This document shows positions 29,457 to 39,912 of a DNA stretch of 40,063 nt, one piece after another (the stretch's first letter is position 1; every line of letters begins with the position of its first letter). The notes under the pieces were generated by a model. The model was given only the letters and a program-made list of their open reading frames with translations, made no database searches and had not been told where the DNA came from. Location: positions 1 to 40,063 of the forward strand of contig JAACJV010000007.1 in assembly GCA_021378535.1 (NCBI GenBank), written 5' to 3'. The DNA comes from Ureaplasma sp. Hg1 (GTDB lineage Bacteria; Bacillota_I; Bacilli_A; Mycoplasmatales; Mycoplasmoidaceae). The position numbers were made by a program, and so were the translations under genes.

Positions 29457-31793
29457 ATGAAAAATTTTCATCCTAGTCAAAAACAGCCTGAGTTAAGTAA
29501 TACCACAATAATGCCGGTTGATAATACTAACGTTGATCAATTAACTAAAGCAAAAAATGCTAAGTCAATGAAAACAATTAAAGCACCGCTAATCAGTAAT
29601 GTTTCAGGCACTTCATGTGAATGTTTAAATATAGAACACTTGTGTAAAATGACTTCTAAAATAAAAGAATATCAAAAACATAGTCCTAAAGTATTAAGAA
29701 AATTTAATAAGAAACGGATTATCATTGGAACTTCAGTGATGCTACTTACAGCAGGAGCTACCGTCGGTGCTGTCGTTCCACTTTATGGAATTAATTCAAC
29801 TGCAAAAAACGGTGATGTCCCAACCCCTAAAACTAATTCTGATGTATATATTTTACCTGATAAAAAAGTAAAAACATATAGTGGGACCAACACCACAGAA
29901 GCAAAGAAAGAAATTAGAAATAATATAAGTAAATTCAGTAGTAAAGATTATGAAAACGATTTAAAGTCCTTTATCAATGGGCTTAACAATAATCCTAAAG
30001 AAATTAAGATGAAATCTAAAATTAATTCTTTTGATATCATGAATGCAAAAACTCAAAGCAAAGTATTGAACGCCACTGCAGTTGCAGCGAAATCAATCAA
30101 TTTTGACATTGATTATACTAAACAAAACATTAGCAATCATGCGATTAAAATCCAAAACCAAACGGTTGCCCCCAACCAAATCATAACTATAAATCTAGTT
30201 GCTGCCAATACATCGATAACACCTTCTATGATTGGAGCAAACAATATTAAATATGCTTCATATACATATGATAACCTAGTAAGCAATACCACTTATTTAG
30301 ATAAAAATAACAAGGAGCAAACCATAACAAAAAAATTATTGAACTACCAAATATCAGAAACTAAGAGTTATTCAATGGACTTTAGTTTTAATGGTGTAAG
30401 TGATTCATATGTAAACATTAACAAGGATGCTGAATCCTTTTTAGATAATTTAACAAACACTCAAATAACTAACGATATCAATCAACAATTTACATTATTG
30501 AACAATAAAATAAATGATACTACTAGTGATGCTTTTAGTTTATTAAAATTTATGACTTGATTTACTAGTAATGAAAAAACTAGATCACCAGATTCTCCTG
30601 GCGATTTGTCTATTTTGAGTATGTTGTCTGGATTAATTAATTTACCATTTACACCTTCAGAGCTACAAACTATCTTGTCTTCATTTACTAGGGAACAGAT
30701 GTACCAACTTATTGGTTGGTCAGCCGCTGAACAAAAAATAGTTGAAACAGATTTAGCGACACTTAATAAGGTTGTGAAATATCTTGATAGTTTTAAAGCG
30801 CCAGTTTCTGATTATGTTAAAATAACTAATAAAATAAATACACCAGTTACTTATGATCAAGCAAAACATACCGTTAATTATCAATATGAATATGATTACA
30901 CAGTAATTAAGAAATTAAAAATTCAACTTATTACACCGGATAATTCGGATCAAGTCGGATTGTTCTCTGATTTGATGACATTGAATCTTAAACCATTTAC
31001 TAAATTAGATAGTATGATTCCTGGCATTGGAAAAATGGTGACTCAGTTTGCAAGCTTACAAAAGAAATACAATGATAATAAATCTTTAGCTGATGCTTTT
31101 GCTTTACCTAATTATATATGAATTGGTGGTCCATGAACTTATAAAGGTTGGTTCTCTGATACATCATTTAAAGGTGATAGTTTAAAACAAATATATAGTG
31201 CTACAAACGCGCCTGTAACTATTTCATATAATAATAACTTAGAAAATCAAGTTAGTTATCAAGTAAATAATTTGAACTTGAATAATACGCTTTGTTTGGA
31301 TTCAATGGCTAGTAGTATTTGAAACCAATATACCGTAGATGCAACAGGGTTTGGTAAGGCGCTACAAGATTTCATTCATAGTTTTGCAAAAGAGGTAACT
31401 GATAATAAAATAACTACAGTTGATAACTTTTACAATGTCGATGATTTTGCTTTCGATGAATCAGGTTATACAAATAAGGGTGACATTGATAACCGAACAG
31501 TTTCTTATATTCCAAATAAAACATTTAAATTTGCAAAAAGCCCATTAGATATCACAAAGGCTGATATTATAAAATTATTTAAATTTGATTCAGATATCAA
31601 TATCAATAATGTAGCCATCAGTTTGATACCGATTAACATGAACACTAATAAAGTTACGTTTGGATATTTAGACAAATTAGAAACGTTATCAATAACATTG
31701 CACTTTGACAAACCAGTTACATATATGAATGGAACGACCCATAAAAACACGACAGAAATATCAAAAACATTTGGTCAAAGTTTCTTTAAATAA
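29457..31793 (+). CDS. Membrane-anchored surface protein (778 aa), paralogue of the lipoprotein
   Basis: ATG 29457 follows AAGGAAATAG; the frame runs to TAA 31791 with TGA as Trp. Unlike its lipoprotein paralogue it has no signal peptide at the start. An ~85-residue hydrophilic N-terminus containing a Cys cluster (TSCECLNIEHLC, residues ~53-63) precedes one membrane helix (residues ~88-112, IIIGTSVMLLTAGATVGAVV). The large remainder is therefore probably outside. Shared parts with the paralogue are the INSFDIMN/IKYASYTY region and the C-terminal DITKADIIKLF...HFDKPVTYMNGT. No catalytic motif is visible. Type II topology (N-terminus inside) is inferred from the basic residues before the helix. 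Confidence 0.85.
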
Positions 31794-31998
31794 TTAGCAA
31801 AAAATATAGTAATTTTAATATCGCCCTAAAGCCATTTATTCAAAATTTTATAATTTCAAATAAATATTAGTCAATAAATATAATTGCTAAATTAAATTTA
31901 TAAGTAATTGCATATACATACATTATTTATATTTGCATATGCATTTTTTTCAAAAATATTTTCATTATTCAAATGTTCAAATTTAAAGTAGAATTTTA

Positions 31999-32028
31999 TT
32001 GAAAAAATTACTTGAGATTGTGTATAAT
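31999..32028 (+). promoter_or_regulatory. Candidate promoter of the SGNH hydrolase gene
   Basis: TTGAAA (31999-32004) and a perfect TATAAT (32023-32028) are separated by 18 bases, 35 bases before the hydrolase ATG and its GAAGGAG site. This is the best consensus promoter I saw in the window. Confidence 0.55.
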
Positions 32029-32063
32029 GATAATAATAAGTTTGAAATTTGAAGGAGATAAAT

Positions 32064-34301
32064 ATGGATTCTAATAAAAAGGGTAGTACCGATAGCACAA
32101 TAGCAAACGATCAAACAACACCATTAAAAGATAAGGTAGATAAAGTAAAAACCAAGAAACCAAATGCGATTAAAACCCGTTGGACGAAACTTCAACTTAA
32201 GTGACGTTATGTTATTATCGGAAGTTCCACAGCATTAGTAGCTTTAGGTTTAACTGCAGCTATCGCTATTCCAGTTGTACTAAACGAAGTATATGCTTTA
32301 TTAGACCCGTTTACACCAACGGGCGGAGACTATAATTTTAACGCCGCTAAAAAACGTGGTGATAAATATAATGTATTAGCATTAGGCGATTCAGTAACTG
32401 CTGGCTATAGCACTTATGCTAATAGTTTTAGTGATCTTCCAAAGGGTTCAATATTAGAATATGAAAGTTATGTAGATTTTATTGCAGCAGATTTACAAAG
32501 AACCAATCGCTTAAATAACTATACAAATTTCGCTCACTCAGGTTACACAACATCTGATTTAAGAGATCAAGTTAGTCAAAAAGTTAATGTACGAAATAGT
32601 ATTAGTGATGCTGATTTAATTTATATTTCAATTGGAGCTAATGACATCTTGCCATTGATTAAAGTCTTAGGATATAATATTTTTGCTAGTGGCGGTAGTG
32701 ATGATGATGCAGAAACTGGAACCCATCACTATAACCCGCCTAAAGGTAACGATAAGCTAGGCTCAGCTTCAATAGCAGGTGCTCTTAATGATATTAATAC
32801 CTTGAACACAAATAAACAAATAGGCTCACAAATACTTGGCTACAACTATGATAAAGAATACGTTTATGATCGTATAAATTACATTATCACTAATATCATG
32901 GGCACATTACGTGATATTAGAAAAATTAACAATCATGCACTAATAACCTTTATAGGTTATGCTTATCCGTTTAATAGTCTTTGAGACTATAGCGATAAAA
33001 GCACATTAGCTAATGGGTTCCCTGGAATCCCCCAATTCTTTGACACATTTTTAAGTACAATGAATGATGAATTAGCTGATAGATTTGATTTTGTAGATTT
33101 TTTTAATGTTAATAAAGATAAAGATTTTACAAAAAACATTGATACATACATGCCTAACCATGCTGATATTCATCCGTCAATCGCAGGTCAAGCTGAAATA
33201 GGAACGAAATTATTTGAAAGAATAGCTCCAAAAATTAATGCCAGTTATAATGAAAAGAATTTAGCAAAATCTGTAAAGAATAATCATGATGGTATAAAGA
33301 CTGATTTTGAAGAACAAAACGAGCGGCCTAAGGATGCTCTACAAAATTCAAATATATTAGATGTTATGGCATCACTAGGTGATAAAAAAAGAATGGATAG
33401 TTATAAGGGAAATTTTGCCAAATATATTTATGGTGGCCCGGATGATTTAGATAATGTTTATATCAAACAAGATAGTAAAAATTCAAATAAAATTGATCTA
33501 TTTTATTTAAATCCATATACAGCAGAAGATCCAACAGATCTGACACAAGAGTCTTGATCGCCTTATAAGCCGGTGGATAATGATTCTTTTATTGGTAATA
33601 ACGAGATAGCAAAATTTGATATTTCAAGTTTATTTTCATCAAACCAAACAAGTGCCAATGTGGGTGATGCACCATTTCCTTATGATCAAACTATGGAAGC
33701 TTTAGCGACATTGTATACAATGGGTTTAGGCAATATTTTAGATGACATCGATACATTCGCTCCCCCGGCAAGCCTTTCTGAACGAAAGATAGCTAGTAGT
33801 AAAGCACTACAAGGTGGAGCTACAATGACATTAGCTGATTATGAAAAAAATCCCGGTTCAGGAACAGATCTTACACCCAATGGCGGCACTACTATTGATC
33901 CTTATTTATTTGCTAAAGTAACAAATACGCCTGTTAAATCTAAGGTTGATCTAATATTGGTAAGTCTTAAAACTCTTACCAATTCAAAAGCTTATTCGTC
34001 TTATGACCAAATAATGAAAACAATTTTATCTAGTGTTCTTAATTTAAGTAAAGCTGACACAGATGCCCTATATCTAAGTAAAACCGATTTAGATAGCAAA
34101 ATTAAACAATGTGAAGCAAGTAATATTATTTCCAATCAAGTTACTTTTTCTTTTAATCTTAAAACATATAATTTAGATAATTCTACGACGGATGATTACA
34201 AGTTTTTTAAAACACTAGAAAAACAAATAAATGACGGTGTAATTAATATGAACGATGTAATTGTTGGTTACTTAAAATTGATAGAAGCTATTAATTTCTA
34301 A
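32064..34301 (+). CDS. Membrane-anchored SGNH/GDSL hydrolase (745 aa)
   Basis: The frame from ATG 32064 to TAA 34299 reads TGA as Trp. A ~48-residue basic cytoplasmic tail and one membrane helix (residues ~49-72) anchor it, as in the preceding 778-aa protein. Residues ~104-400 form an SGNH esterase domain: block I LALGDSVTAGYS with nucleophile Ser110, block III ISIGANDILP with Asn, and block V HADIHPSIAGQAEIG supplying Asp and His. The enzyme should hydrolyse ester bonds, probably lipids, at the cell surface. The long C-terminal ~330 residues are Asn/Asp/Lys-rich with no known domain and far exceed a minimal GDSL esterase (about 200-350 aa). Host-lipid degradation is a plausible role, as proposed for mycoplasma lipases. 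Confidence 0.87.
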
Positions 34302-34429
34302 AAGCAAATAATTATATTTGAATAGCATTTATCTAAATTAGAAAATAAGATAATTTTTTGCTTGTTAACTTTATTGACGGCAGATATTAATAAATAGATT
34401 TTCGATAATAATCATTTAATTCACAAAAT

Positions 34430-34469
34430 CTAAAAATTGTTTTACTATACAAGTGAAACAATTTTTTAG
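34430..34469 (+). terminator. Terminator after the SGNH hydrolase
   Basis: AAAAATTGTTT (34432-34442) pairs with AAACAATTTTT (34456-34466) around a 13-base loop and ends in T-rich sequence. It lies 130 bases after the hydrolase stop. Confidence 0.65.
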
Positions 34470-34773
34470 TATTAATTAAAATTATAAAGAAGAAATAGGA
34501 TTTTAGATAAAATCATAAATCATTGTAACAATAGGTGTTTTAAGTAAAAATAAGCAAATAATTACTCTAATATAGTGCATATGTTTATAAGAAGTATCAA
34601 AATTGGAGCAACAATATATGTATATATATTATCGTTTTTATTATACATTTTACTACTAATTATCACTTTGATAAAATATAATATTTATGTTGTTTGATGA
34701 ATCCTTTTTAACTATTACCCTTAGTTATAGTGCTTTAAGCATTAATTTTTATTCAAACAATAGTTAAATATTC

Positions 34774-34796
34774 ACCGACCCAATAGTCGGTTTTTC
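34774..34796 (+). terminator. Small GC-rich terminator-like hairpin
   Basis: ACCGAC (34774-34779) pairs with GTCGGT (34786-34791), followed by TTTT. No gene lies directly upstream on this strand, so it may mark the end of an unrecognised short transcript or a lost gene. Confidence 0.5.
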
Positions 34797-34836
34797 ATAA
34801 AACACTAATAGGTGAATGTTTTAAGTGCGCAAGCGA

Positions 34837-34874
34837 AAAAAAGTCATAAGTTGTATTTAACTTATGACTTTTTT
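34837..34874 (-). terminator. Terminator overlapping the folD stop codon
   Basis: AAAAAAGTCATAAGTT (34837-34852) pairs perfectly with AACTTATGACTTTTTT (34859-34874). The folD stop (34857-34859) lies in the loop edge, so the last folD codons form one arm. Read on the minus strand it ends in a T-run. Confidence 0.85.
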
Positions 34875-35720
34875 ATTTATAACATAACGTTTAATTAGCG
34901 TAATCAGATTCTGCATTAGCATAGCTATTGTTAAAGGCCCGACCCCACCTGGTACAGGTGTTATTTTAGAAGCGATGTTAATCACATCGTCAAAATCAAC
35001 ATCGCCATATAATTTACCATTGGTACGATTCATACCAACATCGATAACGACTGCCCCTTGTTTTACATATTCATGGTTAATCATTCGATCCCGACCGATT
35101 GCGACGATAAGAATATCAGCTAATTGGCAGACTTCTTTAAGGTTAGTTGTTTTTGAGTGACATATTGTAACCGTAGCGTTTTCTTTTAATAAAAGTCCAG
35201 CAACGGGTTTACCGACAATGTTACTCCGCCCGATAATTACAGCATGTTTGCCTTTAATTATGACACCAGAACGTTTCAACATTTCAATTATCCCAACAGC
35301 TGTGCCCGGATGAACATACTTGTCGTCCCTTTGGATCCAAGCGTGACCCACCACAAGCGGATGGAAACCATCTACGTCCTTTGTTGGCGGAACAGCGCTT
35401 AAAACGGCTTGCTCGTCAATATGAACCGGTAAAGGTAATTGGATGATGATACCATGGACATTTTCATCAATAGCAAGGCCATTAATAATTTTAACGAGTT
35501 CAATTGTTGTAATTGAGGTTGGTTTCTTTATTAATGCAACTTTAATGTTTAAAGCTGCGCCTTGTTTAATTTTGCTTCTAATGTAAGTGTTACTTGCATC
35601 ATTATCACCGATTTGAACGATTGTTAAAGCTGGTTTAATTCCCTTTTTTAAAAGAGCATCAACCTCAACTTTTACTTCCGCTTTAATTTCAGCAGCTATT
35701 TTTCGGCCATCAATTATCAT
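34857..35720 (-). CDS. folD: Bifunctional methylenetetrahydrofolate dehydrogenase/cyclohydrolase
   Basis: The 287-aa cytoplasmic enzyme interconverts 5,10-methylene-, methenyl- and 10-formyl-tetrahydrofolate. The start at 35720 (MIIDGRKIA) is chosen because AGGAG lies just upstream of it; the longer frame to 35741 would place the ribosome site inside the gene. Family motifs are complete: YIRSKIKQG with the catalytic Tyr and Lys, IIIQLPLP with Gln, KDVDGFHP with Asp, the NADP loop IGRSNIVGKP, CHSKT, VIDVGMN and the closing PVPGGVGPLT. Length is normal. There is no TGA codon in the gene. It is divergent from ispF with about 100 bases between them. Confidence 0.96.
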   Translation of the reverse strand: MIIDGRKIAAEIKAEVKVEVDALLKKGIKPALTIVQIGDNDASNTYIRSKIKQGAALNIKVALIKKPTSITTIELVKIINGLAIDENVHGIIIQLPLPVHIDEQAVLSAVPPTKDVDGFHPLVVGHAWIQRDDKYVHPGTAVGIIEMLKRSGVIIKGKHAVIIGRSNIVGKPVAGLLLKENATVTICHSKTTNLKEVCQLADILIVAIGRDRMINHEYVKQGAVVIDVGMNRTNGKLYGDVDFDDVINIASKITPVPGGVGPLTIAMLMQNLITLIKRYVINKKVIS

Positions 35721-35824
35721 TGTTAACTCCTTTTGTTTCAATCATGTTAAAATTATTATAATATTTAATTTATAAATTAGACCATTTTAAAATTAAAATA
35801 ATAAATAATTGAGGTAACCCATTT

Positions 35825-36310
35825 ATGAATAAGCAACTTCAAAAACAGTATTTAATCGGTTCGTCAATTGATATTCACAATACGATAGTTTCTGATCAAA
35901 AAATTACTTTAGGTGGTTTGTCATTTGACAAACAACGAATAATTGTAGCTCACTCTGACGGCGATATTATTTTACATGCAATTGCTGAAAGTATTCTTGG
36001 TGCTTTAGGCTTAGGTGACCTCGGTGAACATTTTAGTGATACGAATGAAATTAATAAGGACATTAGTAGTTTAGTAATTCTTAATTATTGTTTAAAATTA
36101 ATGAAACAAGCAAATTATGAAATTAATAATATTGATTTAACTGTAGTCTCTGAAGATATTTTTTTCAATCATATCAAGCAGGTAATTGCAGATAACTTAA
36201 AAGACATCTTAGATTGCCAATTTATCAACCTTAAAGCAACTAGATATGAAAATAACACAAATCATCAAATAACTGTTTATGCGACAACAATGTTGCAAAT
36301 AAAGTTATAG
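35825..36310 (+). CDS. ispF: 2-C-methyl-D-erythritol 2,4-cyclodiphosphate synthase, divergent
   Basis: The 161-aa protein has the IspF fold and length (about 155-160 aa). The metal-site motif SIDIH (Asp and His) is followed by the hallmark AHSDGDIILHAI with the second His, ESILGALGLGDLGEHFSDT, and late KAT. IspF forms the cyclic diphosphate in the MEP isoprenoid pathway. Only some Mollicutes keep this pathway. Some usual active-site elements look altered: the APKM-type cytidine loop reads SEDIFFNH, KATTTE reads KATRYE, and the C-terminal GFTGRGEG glycine-arginine loop reads NNTNHQI. Activity is therefore likely but not certain. TGAGGTAACCC precedes the ATG. It is followed by trxB 88 bases later. 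No other MEP-pathway gene is in the window. Confidence 0.85.
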   Translation: MNKQLQKQYLIGSSIDIHNTIVSDQKITLGGLSFDKQRIIVAHSDGDIILHAIAESILGALGLGDLGEHFSDTNEINKDISSLVILNYCLKLMKQANYEINNIDLTVVSEDIFFNHIKQVIADNLKDILDCQFINLKATRYENNTNHQITVYATTMLQIKL

Positions 36311-36398
36311 TTCATTGACACACGGCAACTATAAATTTTTAATGACTTTAAATTGGTGTTACAATTAAAAGGATATTAATTTTTAAGGAAGTAAGAAC

Positions 36399-37346
36399 AT
36401 GGATAATAAAGATAAAAAAATGTATGACGTTTTAATTATTGGAGGAGGCCCTGCAGGCTTAACAGCCGCTATTTACGCTGTTAGAGCAAATCTAGTAACC
36501 GGCTTCATTGAAAAGGATGCACCAGGTGGTAAGATTGTAAAAACAGCATTTGTTGAAAATTACCCAGGCTTTAGCAAAACTGAAGGACCTTCATTAGCGA
36601 TTGCAATGTTTAATCAAACAACTTCATTAGGAGCTGAATACATTTATGGTGATGTTTCAACTATAAGTGTTGATGGTAAATATAAAATTGTGAAAACCAA
36701 AGATGGCAAAGAAAGATATGCTAAAGCTGTTATTATTGCAACCGGAACTGAAAATCGTAAAATTGGGTGTCCTGGCGAAAAAGAATATGAAGGCAAAGGC
36801 GTTTCATATTGTGCGATATGTGATGGAGCATTTTTTAAGGGGCAAGAAATCGTTGTTGTCGGTGGCGGAAATTCTGCAATCGAAGAAACATTATATTTAG
36901 CTCAAATAACAAAAAAAATTCAATTAATTCATTGGATGAAGGAATTCCAAGCTGATCCAATTGTAGTAGATAAAGTTAAAAAATTAACTAACGTTGAAAT
37001 ACATTATGAAACTAAAGTAGCAGAAATTATTGGAAATGGAAAATCTGTGACAGAAGTATTATTAGAAGATATTAATACTAAAGCTAAATCTTCAGTTAAA
37101 GTAACCGGGGTATTCCCATTCATCGGTTTAATTCCAGTTACTCCTGATGTTGCTAAATTAGGAATCGCTGATCCCAATCATCATTTTGTTTTAGCAGATG
37201 ATAATATGCACACAAAGGTAGAAGGCATTTTTTCTGCTGGAGATGTTAACAACAAAAAAATTAGACAAATTTCAACAGCAATTAGCGACGGTTCAATTGC
37301 TGCATTAGAAGCAAAAGACTATATCAATAGAATAGATTGAAATTAG
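36399..37346 (+). CDS. trxB: Thioredoxin reductase
   Basis: The 315-aa flavoprotein (AAGGAAG site) ends at TAG 37344; the TGA at 37338 is Trp, adding two residues to the apparent end. It reduces thioredoxin with NADPH in the cytoplasm. The sequence shows the FAD site IIGGGPAGLTAAIYA (~res 13-27), the redox-active CAIC disulfide (C...C in SYCAICDGAFF), the NADPH-binding GGGNSAIEE, and the C-terminal FAD motif IFSAGDVNNK...RQISTAISDGS. Length is normal (E. coli 321). The pyridine-nucleotide loop after GGGNSAIEE carries HWMKEF where basic HRR-type residues are usual for NADPH, a small oddity. A strong terminator follows. Confidence 0.95.
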
Positions 37347-37359
37347 TTTTATAAATAAT

Positions 37360-37402
37360 AAAATATAGACTTTTGTAATTTAACAAAAGTCTATATTTTT
37401 TA
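37360..37402 (+). terminator. Terminator after trxB
   Basis: A 17-base arm (37360-37376) containing TATAGACTTTTGT pairs with 37383-37399 (ACAAAAGTCTATATTTT) around a 6-base loop. T-rich sequence follows. It lies 13 bases past the trxB stop. Confidence 0.9.
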
Positions 37403-37476
37403 TTGTCATAATTTAAGTAACTACTTAAATTTAAAGCCTGTTTATTATAATTATAATAATTAAACATCTAAAAGAT

Positions 37477-39162
37477 TTATTCGTCTTTATTTTCGCTCGA
37501 CTTAGTATCCTTTGGGTTTTTTACATCTTCGACTTCTTTTTTTTGTTTTTTAACTTTTTCTTTATTAATATGATCAAGGACATCATCGGTATAGAAGTGT
37601 TCCTTTTTTTTCTTAATAAACATGTTACGGACATCTAGTGGTGTTAAATCTAGAGCGGTAATCACATTACTTCCAATTTCTTTTTCTTCTGGTAATATGA
37701 CGTTTAAAATGACTCCAACAATAACAGCGACACCATTTCCCATTAAAGCTATGTTTGGATGTTTTGAAAATATTAGAACAGCGCCACCTAAACCAAAGGC
37801 CATCAGAACACTAAAGATGACAATGTTACGAATATTAGACATATCGATATTGTCAGATATGATTAAACGTAAACCATTACTAGCAATCATTCCGAACAGC
37901 ACAATTTCGATTCCACCTAATACAGGTTTAGGGATAGCAAATATTAAACCAGTTAAAGGTGCTAAAAAGCTAATACAAATAGCGATTATGGCTGCTCCAA
38001 AAATAACTCACACTGAGGCAACTTTAGTTATCGCTACTACTGATGTGTTTTCACCATATGAAGTATTAGCTGCTCCACCCATACTAGCTGATACAATTGT
38101 TGCTAATCCATCTCCCATTAGAGTTCGATGAACACCAGGGTTTTTACCAATAAAATCACGATTAGTAATTGCGCCAATATTGGTATGGTCACCGATATGT
38201 TCAGCAATTGTGACAATTGCTAAAGGAGCAATTGCAATTAATGCTGATGGGTGAAAGCCTGTTCCCATGGCATTACTATTTGGAGTTAAACTATTTTGGT
38301 TAGCTGCAGGATTGTATGAATAAGGCATTTGCCACATGTGACCAACATCAGGATATCATTTTCAATCTGCTGTGTTAGTTAATTTATCAGTATTAAACAT
38401 TGCTGAATATCAACTACTATTTTGTCCCAAGTGAGCAAAACCCATAACAATTAATGCGATGATAATCCCACCGACTAAACCAACTAGTATTGGAATTATT
38501 TTAAAAATCCCTTTTGATAATAGAATACAACATACCACAATACCTAAGGTACCAACGCTAATAGCGATTGCACTTCAAGTGGCACTCATGTTTACACTTG
38601 ATGTATCACCACCGGCTGGTTCGAATTGACTTGTCATACCAGTAAAGCCAGCATCACCGATTGCATTACCCATTAAGGATAAACCAATCATCATGATGGC
38701 GGGACCTATCACAATTGGGGCCAAGAGTTTTTTGATTCACGCTGATCCTTTGGTGACGCTAATGATTGATGCGACGATGACATAGACAACACCAGCAGTA
38801 ATAATTCCAATAAAGGCACTATATCCTGTTGTGGCATAATACAAACCTAATGATGTGACATAAGCAAAGGATGAACCCAAATATATGGGGACTTCAAACT
38901 TTGTACATATCATATAAATGATTGTTCCTAAACCTGACCCAAAGAAAGCTAATTGAGGGCTTATAACCATATCAGGGCCACCATTTGCACTAGCAATACT
39001 ATTTATTAAAATAGGCCCCAATATATTCGAACCAAACATTGCTAAAACATGTTGGAATGAAAATAAAAGAACCTGAATTTTTGATTTTGGAATTTGGTGG
39101 ACATCAACTAGAAGTTTATTAGGTTGCTTCTTTAATTCAGTTTGACTTGAAGTGTTCTTCAA
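37477..39162 (-). CDS. NCS2-family uracil/xanthine permease
   Basis: The 561-aa frame joins three segments through TGA Trp codons and stops at TAA 37477. TTG 39162 is preferred as start because GAGGTGG lies 5 bases upstream; GTG 39171 overlaps that site. About twelve to fourteen membrane helices show the NCS2 pattern: QHVLAMFGSNILGPILI, a SPQLAFFGSGLGTIIY, FEVPIYLGSSFAYV, APIVIGPAIMMIGLSLMG, the substrate-site AEHIGDHTNIG with the conserved Glu, and the signature NTSYGENTSVVAITKVASV. It imports a nucleobase with protons, most likely uracil or a purine base. The charged C-terminal ~70 residues (KKEHFYTDDVLDHINKEK...) are a cytoplasmic extension absent from UraA. It complements the nucleoside importer elsewhere in the window. 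Confidence 0.92.
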
Positions 39163-39315
39163 GGCTACCACCTCGCTTGTTGTTTAAATAAGTATATCAA
39201 TAAATCACCTTTTATGCACTATAAATAGTGTTTTTAATTATTATAAATAATCTATTTTTATTTAAACCTTAGTTAAAAAATAATGAGAACTTTTATGAAA
39301 TATATAATAACAAAA

Positions 39316-39347
39316 AAAGTTATGTTCAATCACTCGAACATAACTTT
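39316..39347 (-). terminator. Terminator of the EIIA-like pseudogene
   Basis: AAAGTTATGTTC (39316-39327) pairs perfectly with GAACATAACTTT (39336-39347). On the minus strand the stem is followed by a run of T residues. It lies 10 bases past the stop of the EIIA-like frame, showing that the unit was once a normal gene. Confidence 0.8.
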
Positions 39348-39356
39348 AAGGATTAT

Positions 39357-39832
39357 CTATTCAGATTTTTCAGTTTCACTAAATATTCTAAATAACGGTT
39401 CACCTTGTTTAACAAGACCAGAAGTCTTGAGAATTTCTATTTTCCGACCATCAAGTGATTCGTTTAAAGCGATAATTGGAGTGATAGAACTTTTTGAATT
39501 ATTTTCTAACGCTTCAATATCAGTAGCAACATCATTTTTTTGATTTATCTTTATTAACGGTTTAAATGTTTTCGGATAGCCTTCTTTATCTGTTGCGGCA
39601 TCAATCCCAATATGGAGTAGCAGTTTAGTACTGTCTTCGGCTTCAAAACCATACGCGTGTCCAAGTTGGGTAAACCAAATTAATTTTACCTTTGAGTAAT
39701 GATTTAAAGTTACCTTTTGTTGAAACAATGACAATACCTTTACCGGGCAACTCTTTTTAAAGCTTTCATCAGGAACACCCTTCATTAGAATATTTTTCCA
39801 TCAATTGGTAAATTAATTATATTTCTAAAGTG
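39357..39832 (-). pseudogene. crr: PTS EIIA(Glc)-like domain gene, frameshifted
   Basis: The intact part is LGHAYGFEAEDSTKLLLHIGID (both phospho-transfer histidines in the EIIA-Glc pattern) through to SGLVKQGEPLFRI. Upstream the match jumps frames. INLPIDGKIF is in one frame and stops. GVPDESF is in a second. KELPGKGIVIVSTKGNF and KINLVYPT are in a third. The HAYGF frame is the second again. One base lost in TTCTAATG, one lost in an AAAAA run and one gained at CCCAACTT explain all three jumps. No start codon with a ribosome site precedes the first piece. EIIA passes phosphate from HPr to the sugar-specific EIIB/EIIC. Sequencing error could mimic this, but three faults in 150 bases point to a pseudogene. 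Confidence 0.75.
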
Positions 39833-39912
39833 TTAAAACCTAACGATAATATAAATGATTAATTAGTAAATATAATGATAAATAGAGCATCAAATAAAAT
39901 AGTTAAAATATA

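Larger units (their letters stand above)
34302..34856. other. Intergenic region with three hairpins
   Basis: No coding frame is visible in 555 bases. The stretch contains three hairpins, annotated at 34430, 34774 and 34837, and a palindromic ATATGTATATATAT run near 34615. Two stretches share GTTTTAAGT after AATAGGTG (about 34530 and 34810), possibly a short degenerate repeat. Confidence 0.5.

Noticed and set aside
35721-35741. Upstream start for folD
   Set aside because: It would place the AGGAG site inside the gene, and FolD proteins typically begin at the MIIDGRK-like segment.
37622-38131. Plus-strand frame opposite the NCS2 permease
   Set aside because: It is antisense to well-conserved NCS2 motifs, lacks a ribosome site and has no recognisable protein features.
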